Positions 6,008 through 9,732 of a DNA stretch of 9,732 nt are shown piece after piece. The notes beneath the pieces are model-generated. The model was not told the DNA's origin and did not search any database. It worked only from the letters and a program-made list of their open reading frames with translations. Source of the stretch: Candidatus Segatella caccae (GTDB lineage: Bacteria > Bacteroidota > Bacteroidia > Bacteroidales > Bacteroidaceae); the NCBI GenBank assembly GCA_900556395.1, contig USOQ01000082.1, positions 1 to 9,732 of the forward strand. Direction: 5' to 3'. The position numbers and the translations under genes were made by a program. How positions within the stretch are numbered: the first letter of the stretch is position 1; the number at the start of each line of letters is the position of its first letter.

Positions 6008-6299
6008 AGGAGTTAAGGCAATACCCTTATTGCGTGAGGTATTAGGGAGGTTATAAGCAGGCTTGCACTGGGGAGGGCGTGGCTTCCAGCCCGCCCGTTG
6101 TCAAGCAGCAAAAGCTATTAAAAAAAATGTAAACAAGGATATTTGGCAGGATGATGACGGGCGGGCAAGATGCCACGCCCTCCCCAGTGCAAATCTGCCC
6201 ATAAGCAACGAACAAACAAGGCTTATAAGCAAGTGATGCTGTTGTCCCTTAACTTCCCGAGCGACTGAAAGGAGCGATAACTTCCATTAACTCCTCTTA
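6008..6299. repeat. Long palindromic repeat, copy 2, split by a nested element
   Basis: The left part (about 6008-6059) aligns without gaps to copy 1 around 2329-2388, with more divergence than on the right. The right part (6201-6299) matches 2382-2480 at 92 of 99 positions. Between them lies an extra 141 bp (6060-6200) absent from copy 1. The termini AGGAGTTAA and TTAACTCCT are again complementary. The repeat occupies most of the rhaB-rhaA intergenic region. No gene is visible in it. Confidence 0.8.
6060..6200. mobile_element. GC-rich MITE-like element nested in palindromic repeat copy 2
   Basis: Inverted terminal arms lie at 6057-6083 and 6172-6198, matching at 25 of 27 positions with a perfect 21-bp core (6063-6083 with 6172-6192). 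A second inner pair, GCCCGCCCGT (6089-6098) with ACGGGCGGGC (6157-6166), flanks an A-rich centre. ATAAGCA occurs on both sides (6053-6059 and 6201-6207) but once in the uninterrupted copy 1 (2382-2388), as expected of a 7-bp target-site duplication. The element is too short to encode a transposase, so it would be mobilised in trans. A REP-like intergenic repeat is an alternative label. Confidence 0.65.
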
Positions 6300-6301
6300 T
6301 T

Positions 6302-6319
6302 CCCCCCCCCAAAAAAAAA
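6302..6319 (+). repeat. C9-A9 homopolymer tract in the rhaA leader
   Basis: Nine C residues (6302-6310) are followed by nine A residues (6311-6319), 35 bases before the rhaA start. The rest of the leader to 6353 is nearly all A and T with repeated ACATAAA. Long C tracts are prone to slippage. No TAnnTTTG promoter lies between this tract and rhaA. The nearest partial match, GATATTTG at 6138-6145, is inside the nested element. Confidence 0.6.
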
Positions 6320-6353
6320 TACATAAACATAAAAACATAAAAATATAAAAACA

Positions 6354-7607
6354 ATGAAAGCAGATTTAATTTTAAAGAATTACGAGATTGCCAAGGAGCG
6401 CTATGCGGCTCTTGGTGTGGATACAGACAAGGCTATTGCCACATTAGAGAAGACTCCTATCTCCCTGCACTGCTGGCAGGCTGACGATGTGGTAGGTTTT
6501 GAGCGTGGAGAGGCTGCATCGGGCGGCATACAGAGCACAGGCAACTATCCTGGCAAAGCCCGCAATATCGACGAACTGCGACAGGACATCGAGAAGGTGA
6601 ACTCTCTTCTGGCTGGTACCTTCCGTCTTAACCTGCATGAGATTTACGGTGAGTTCGGTGGCAAGCAGATTGACCGCAACGAGGTAACCGTCGACCAGTT
6701 CACAGGCTGGATGCAGTGGGCAAAAGAGCAGAATATGAAACTCGACTTCAACTCTACTTCTTTCTCTCACCCCAAGAGTGGAAGTCTCTCATTGTCAAAT
6801 CCCGACCCTGCTATCCGCGAGTTCTGGATAGAGCACACCAAGCGTTGCCGCCGCATTGCCGATGCTATGGGTAAGTTCCAAAACGATCCATGTATCATGA
6901 ACATCTGGGTACACGATGGCAGCAAGGACATCACCGTAGAGAAAGGCCGCTATCGTGAGATTCTGAAGAACTCGCTCGATGAAATCCTGGCAGAGGAGTT
7001 GCCCAACATGAAGTCATGCCTCGAAGCTAAACTCTTCGGTATCGGACTGGAGGCTTACACCGTAGGTTCTCACGACTTCTACGCAGGCTATTGCGCCAAG
7101 AACAATGTGATGTACACTCTCGACACAGGTCACTACGAGCCAACAGAGAATGTTTCGGATGCAGTTTCCGCACTTCTTCTCTTCGTGCCCGAGCTGATGC
7201 TCCACGTATCTCGTCCTATGCACTGGGATTCTGACCACGTGACTCTCTTCGACGACAACACCCGCAACCTCTTCTCCGAACTGGTACGTGCCAATGCCCT
7301 CGACCGTGCACACATCGGTCTCGACTACTTCGATGGTTCCATCAACCGCATCGGTGCTTACATCATCGGCGTACGTGCTGCCCAGAAGTCATTGCTGCAG
7401 GCATTCCTTGAGCCTCTCGATACTCTCCGCAAGTATGAGGACGAAGGCAAGCTCTTCCAGCGTCTGGCTCTCCTGGAGGAAGAAAAGACATTACCATTCG
7501 GTGCTGTATACGACTACTTCAACCTGAAGCACAATATCCCTGTAGGCGAGGAATACATTGCCGACATCGAGAAATACGAGGCAGAAGTTCTTGCCAATCG
7601 CAAGTAA
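6354..7607 (+). CDS. rhaA: L-rhamnose isomerase
   Basis: The 417-residue cytoplasmic enzyme converts L-rhamnose to L-rhamnulose, the first step of the pathway, using divalent metal ions in a TIM-barrel fold. The known E. coli metal-binding and catalytic residues align with E224 (CLEAKLFG), D257 and H260 (LDTGH), H284 (LHVSRP), D292 and D294 (WDSDH) and D324 (IGLDYFD). All are present, so the enzyme should be active. The stretch SCLEAKLFGIGLEAYTVGSH (221-240) is highly typical. The length matches the E. coli protein closely. The gene lies 355 bp after rhaB, across the repeat-filled gap, so read-through from the rhaB promoter is likely but not certain. It is called rhaI in Bacteroides. The ATG at 6354 follows a very A-rich leader, common in this phylum. 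Confidence 0.96.
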   Translation: MKADLILKNYEIAKERYAALGVDTDKAIATLEKTPISLHCWQADDVVGFERGEAASGGIQSTGNYPGKARNIDELRQDIEKVNSLLAGTFRLNLHEIYGEFGGKQIDRNEVTVDQFTGWMQWAKEQNMKLDFNSTSFSHPKSGSLSLSNPDPAIREFWIEHTKRCRRIADAMGKFQNDPCIMNIWVHDGSKDITVEKGRYREILKNSLDEILAEELPNMKSCLEAKLFGIGLEAYTVGSHDFYAGYCAKNNVMYTLDTGHYEPTENVSDAVSALLLFVPELMLHVSRPMHWDSDHVTLFDDNTRNLFSELVRANALDRAHIGLDYFDGSINRIGAYIIGVRAAQKSLLQAFLEPLDTLRKYEDEGKLFQRLALLEEEKTLPFGAVYDYFNLKHNIPVGEEYIADIEKYEAEVLANRK

Positions 7608-7693
7608 GTGAAGAGTGAAGAACGAAGAATTCAATAGTCTTATGACTAAAAAGCATTTGAATTCTTCGTTCTTCACAAAAAACACTCTTCACT
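7607..7693 (+). repeat. Nested intercistronic hairpin between rhaA and rhaT
   Basis: A perfect 20-bp inverted repeat (7615-7634 with 7657-7676) encloses a smaller hairpin TAGTC-TTAT-GACTA (7635-7648). An outer 8-bp stem, AGTGAAGA (7607-7614) with TCTTCACT (7686-7693), extends it with a 9-base bulge. The left arm starts on the last base of the rhaA stop codon and consists of 7-bp units (AGTGAAG twice, then AACGAAG). No T-run follows directly, so it is not a classical terminator. It may stabilise the rhaA mRNA 3' end or set the rhaA:rhaT expression ratio. Dispersed-repeat origin is also possible. Confidence 0.75.
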
Positions 7694-7726
7694 AAAAATC
7701 ATTCTTCACTATATTTTTTAATAATC

Positions 7727-8758
7727 ATGGAAATATTCATCGGACTACTGATCATAGCAGTGGGCGCCTTCTGCCAGTCGAGTTGCTATGTTCCTATCAA
7801 TAAGATAAAGGACTGGAGTTGGGAATCCTATTGGATAGTACAGGGTGTATTCGCATGGCTCATCCTTCCATTCATAGGTGCCATGCTTGCTGTGCCAAGC
7901 GGCCATTCGTTCTTCGAACTCTTCGACGGCTATGGCTTCGAGGTGATGATGACCATGCTCTTCGGTATGCTCTGGGGAGTGGGAGGTCTTACCTTCGGAC
8001 TCTCCATGCGCTACTTGGGTGTGGCACTCGGACAGAGCATCGCCTTAGGTACATGTGCTGGCTTAGGCACCATCATGGGTCCCGTGTTGCTCAACATCTT
8101 CTTCCCCGAAATGGATGCCTTGTCTTCGCTCACCTTCAGCGTTATCCTCGGAGTGGTGGTAACACTGATTGGTATCGCCATCATCGGTGTGGCAGGAAGC
8201 ATGAAGGCCTCATCGCTCTCAGAAGAAGAAAAGAAGGCTGCAGTCAAGGATTTCAACTTCCCCAAGGGTTTGACTATCGCACTGCTGGCAGGTTTCATGA
8301 GCGGATGTTTCAACGTAGGTCTGGCCTTTGGCAGCGACATACACTTCGGCACCTTCACGCCCGATATGTATAAGACGCTTCCTGCTACCTTCCTGGTAAC
8401 AGTGGGCGGATTCATCACCAATGCCATCTATTGCTTCTATCAAAACTCCAAGAACCACACTTGGGGCGACTATCTGAATCGCGAAGTATGGAACAACAAC
8501 ATCCTTTTCTGCGCACTGGCAGGTGCCTTGTGGTACAGTCAGTTCTTCGGACTGTCATTGGGCAAGGGCTTCCTCAACGAGTCGCCTACCCTCATGACAC
8601 TCTCCTTCTGCATCCTCATGGCACTCAACGTGGTATTCTCCAACGTATGGGGAATCATTCTGAAGGAATGGAAGGGCTGTTCACCCAAAACCATTGCCGT
8701 ACTCATCCTCGGCATCGTGGTGCTCATCATCTCGAGCTTCCTGCCACAATGGGTATAA
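7727..8758 (+). CDS. rhaT: L-rhamnose/proton symporter
   Basis: The 343-residue inner-membrane protein has about ten hydrophobic segments and nearly the same length as E. coli RhaT (344). It imports L-rhamnose with protons. Recognisable stretches are CQSSCYVPINKIKDWSWESYW near the N-terminus (16-36), a glycine-rich MLFGMLWGVGGLTFGLSMRYLG, and ALGQSIALGTCAGLGT. A charged cytoplasmic loop containing SEEEKKAAVKDFNFPKG separates the two halves, followed by AGFMSGCFNVGLAFG. The family belongs to the drug/metabolite transporter superfamily. The gene is 119 bp after rhaA with no TAnnTTTG promoter between, so it is probably cotranscribed. It is followed by a strong terminator. In Bacteroides the equivalent gene is called rhaP. 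Confidence 0.94.
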   Translation: MEIFIGLLIIAVGAFCQSSCYVPINKIKDWSWESYWIVQGVFAWLILPFIGAMLAVPSGHSFFELFDGYGFEVMMTMLFGMLWGVGGLTFGLSMRYLGVALGQSIALGTCAGLGTIMGPVLLNIFFPEMDALSSLTFSVILGVVVTLIGIAIIGVAGSMKASSLSEEEKKAAVKDFNFPKGLTIALLAGFMSGCFNVGLAFGSDIHFGTFTPDMYKTLPATFLVTVGGFITNAIYCFYQNSKNHTWGDYLNREVWNNNILFCALAGALWYSQFFGLSLGKGFLNESPTLMTLSFCILMALNVVFSNVWGIILKEWKGCSPKTIAVLILGIVVLIISSFLPQWV

Positions 8759-8807
8759 CAAAGAATACTACCGACATTTCACTTTTATTGATGATTTAGA
8801 TTAGATA

Positions 8808-8837
8808 GGGGCACTCCTTGTGAGTGCTCCTTTTTTT
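8808..8837 (+). terminator. Intrinsic terminator after rhaT
   Basis: GGGGCACTC (8808-8816) pairs with GAGTGCTCC (8822-8830), a 9-bp stem with one G-T pair and the loop CTTGT. Seven T residues follow (8831-8837). It closes the rhamnose transcription unit and separates it from the TonB receptor gene. Confidence 0.88.
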
Positions 8838-8907
8838 GTAACATCTTTGTCTTATTTTCGTCAATACCTTTCAATCTCATCGCAACCACCCTGTAACAAT
8901 ACCATCG

Positions 8908-8915
8908 TATCTTTG
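8908..8915 (+). promoter_or_regulatory. -7 box of the TonB-dependent receptor promoter
   Basis: TATCTTTG, followed by C, matches TAnnTTTG. Transcription would start near 8921, leaving a leader of about 105 nt. No good -33 TTTG is visible upstream. Confidence 0.55.
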
Positions 8916-8930
8916 CATCCGAAAAGAAGA

Positions 8931-8989
8931 GGGTTATCATAACCCAATTCCCGACAAAGAGAGAGGGAGCTGAAACAAGCAGTCCTCTC
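8931..8989 (+). promoter_or_regulatory. Structured leader of the TonB receptor gene
   Basis: A perfect odd-length palindrome, GGGTTATCATAACCC (8931-8945), lies just downstream of the predicted start site and could be an operator or a short hairpin. Further on, GAGAGG (8961-8966) pairs with CCTCTC (8984-8989), with an inner CTG/CAG pairing. Together they suggest control at the level of initiation or of the leader RNA. No known riboswitch is recognised. Confidence 0.3.
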
Positions 8990-9026
8990 AGACAAAAGAA
9001 GATGTAACAAGAAAAAAGAAAAAGGT

Positions 9027-9732
9027 ATGAAACTAAAAAGGGGAATCATTGCTTTGGGATTGCTTTCGGCTGTAAGTTTGCAGTCGTGGGCGCAACAACT
9101 CAAAGGAGTCGTTATCGACAAAAACTCGAAAGAGACACTCATTGGAGCCGTTATCAGTATCGAAGGAACCGATGAGAAAGCAGTAACCGACGTGAACGGA
9201 AACTTTTCGTTCGAAGGATTGAAAGATGGTACTTATACATTATATATAAAATATGTAGGGTATAAAACTCTAAAAATTGACGGGGTTCAGATGAAGGATG
9301 CAAACCTGACGATTGCTTTGCAGCCTGATGAACAGCAACTGAAAGGCGTTACCGTTACCGCAGTGGAAAGGCGTAATACGGATGCGGCAATGATACAGGT
9401 AGCCAAGAGCAGTCCCGTCATCGTGAGCAATGTTTCAGCACAAGAAATAAGTCGTACGCAAGACACCAATGCGGGTGAGGTGATACGCCGTGTGCCAGGC
9501 GTGAGCCTCATCGACGATAAGTTCGTCATGGTACGTGGACTGTCACAGCGTTACAACAATGTTTGGGTCAACGGAGGAGCGGTGCCCAGTTCGGAGGCCG
9601 ACTCAAGGGCATTCTCCTTCGACATCATCCCCAGTTCACAAATCGACAATCTTACTATCGTGAAAAGCCCATCAGCAGAATATCCTGCCGACTATTCGGG
9701 TGGTTTTATCATCGTCAACACCAAAGAGATTC
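9027..9732 (+). CDS. TonB-dependent outer-membrane receptor, partial at 3' end
   Basis: The first 235 residues are present; the gene runs off the window. A signal peptide, MKLKRGIIALGLLSAVSLQS followed by WA, precedes the probable mature start QQ at about residue 23. A carboxypeptidase-regulatory-like beta domain follows (about 24-105), with LKGVVIDKNSKETLIGAVI and DVNGNFSFEGLKDGTYTL. The plug domain begins near 115 and includes AGEVIRRVPGVSLID, VMVRGLSQRYNNVWVNGG and YPADYSGGFIIVN. The barrel is missing from the window. Such receptors import large or scarce substrates across the outer membrane using TonB energy. The substrate cannot be read from this part. The RGLSQRYN type of plug resembles stand-alone receptors, but whether a SusD partner follows is not visible. 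A separate promoter and the preceding terminator argue against membership in the rhamnose operon, though a role in uptake of rhamnose-containing glycans is possible. Confidence 0.85.
   Translation, partial: MKLKRGIIALGLLSAVSLQSWAQQLKGVVIDKNSKETLIGAVISIEGTDEKAVTDVNGNFSFEGLKDGTYTLYIKYVGYKTLKIDGVQMKDANLTIALQPDEQQLKGVTVTAVERRNTDAAMIQVAKSSPVIVSNVSAQEISRTQDTNAGEVIRRVPGVSLIDDKFVMVRGLSQRYNNVWVNGGAVPSSEADSRAFSFDIIPSSQIDNLTIVKSPSAEYPADYSGGFIIVNTKEI

Noticed and set aside
6138..6145. GATATTTG as a rhaA promoter
   Set aside because: It misses the first base of TAnnTTTG, has no -33 element, and lies inside the nested element over 200 bases before rhaA.
6060..6200. Intrinsic terminator for rhaB formed by the GC-rich inverted repeats
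   Set aside because: The arms are followed by mixed sequence with no T-run and are about 90 bases apart, so a mobile-repeat origin fits better. Some effect on read-through is not excluded.

Overview
The window reads as a chromosomal segment of a Bacteroidota bacterium, most likely a gut or rumen Prevotella/Segatella. The evidence is the Bacteroidota-type -7 promoter motif (TAnnTTTG) ahead of most transcription units, A-rich leaders without strong Shine-Dalgarno sequences, a TonB-dependent receptor with an N-terminal carboxypeptidase-like regulatory domain, and proteins typical of that phylum. The species is an inference from style, not from a marker gene.

Layout. At 1-1072 (minus, cut by the window edge) lies an AAA-type ATPase with a DUF4143-like C-terminal region; its promoter is embedded in three near-identical 18-bp repeats at an exact 33-bp pitch. 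At 1420-2295 (plus) is an AraC-family regulator, probably RhaR. At 2623-3993 (minus) is a NhaD-type Na+/H+ antiporter, converging on the regulator at a shared bidirectional terminator (2548-2585). At 4481-5998, 6354-7607 and 7727-8758 (all plus) are rhamnulokinase, L-rhamnose isomerase and the L-rhamnose transporter, followed by an intrinsic terminator (8808-8837). At 9027-9732 (plus, cut by the window edge) begins a TonB-dependent outer-membrane receptor with its own promoter.

How the genes work together. RhaT imports L-rhamnose across the inner membrane, RhaA isomerises it to L-rhamnulose, and RhaB phosphorylates this to rhamnulose-1-phosphate; the AraC protein is the likely rhamnose-responsive activator. 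The aldolase and lactaldehyde reductase needed to finish the pathway are absent from the window and must lie elsewhere. NhaD interrupts the cluster between regulator and kinase.

The intergenic DNA is the most unusual part. It holds (i) a 33-bp-pitch operator-like array at the ATPase promoter; (ii) a 4 x 22-bp array of self-complementary units upstream of rhaB, whose last two units form a canonical intrinsic terminator downstream of an orphan -7 box, suggesting a small RNA of about 160 nt; (iii) two copies of a long palindromic repeat after rhaR and rhaB, the second split by a nested, GC-rich, MITE-like element with ~27-bp terminal inverted repeats and an apparent 7-bp target duplication; and (iv) an 87-nt nested hairpin between rhaA and rhaT. 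Short purine-rich tandem repeats abut or overlap the 3' ends of rhaR, rhaB and rhaA.
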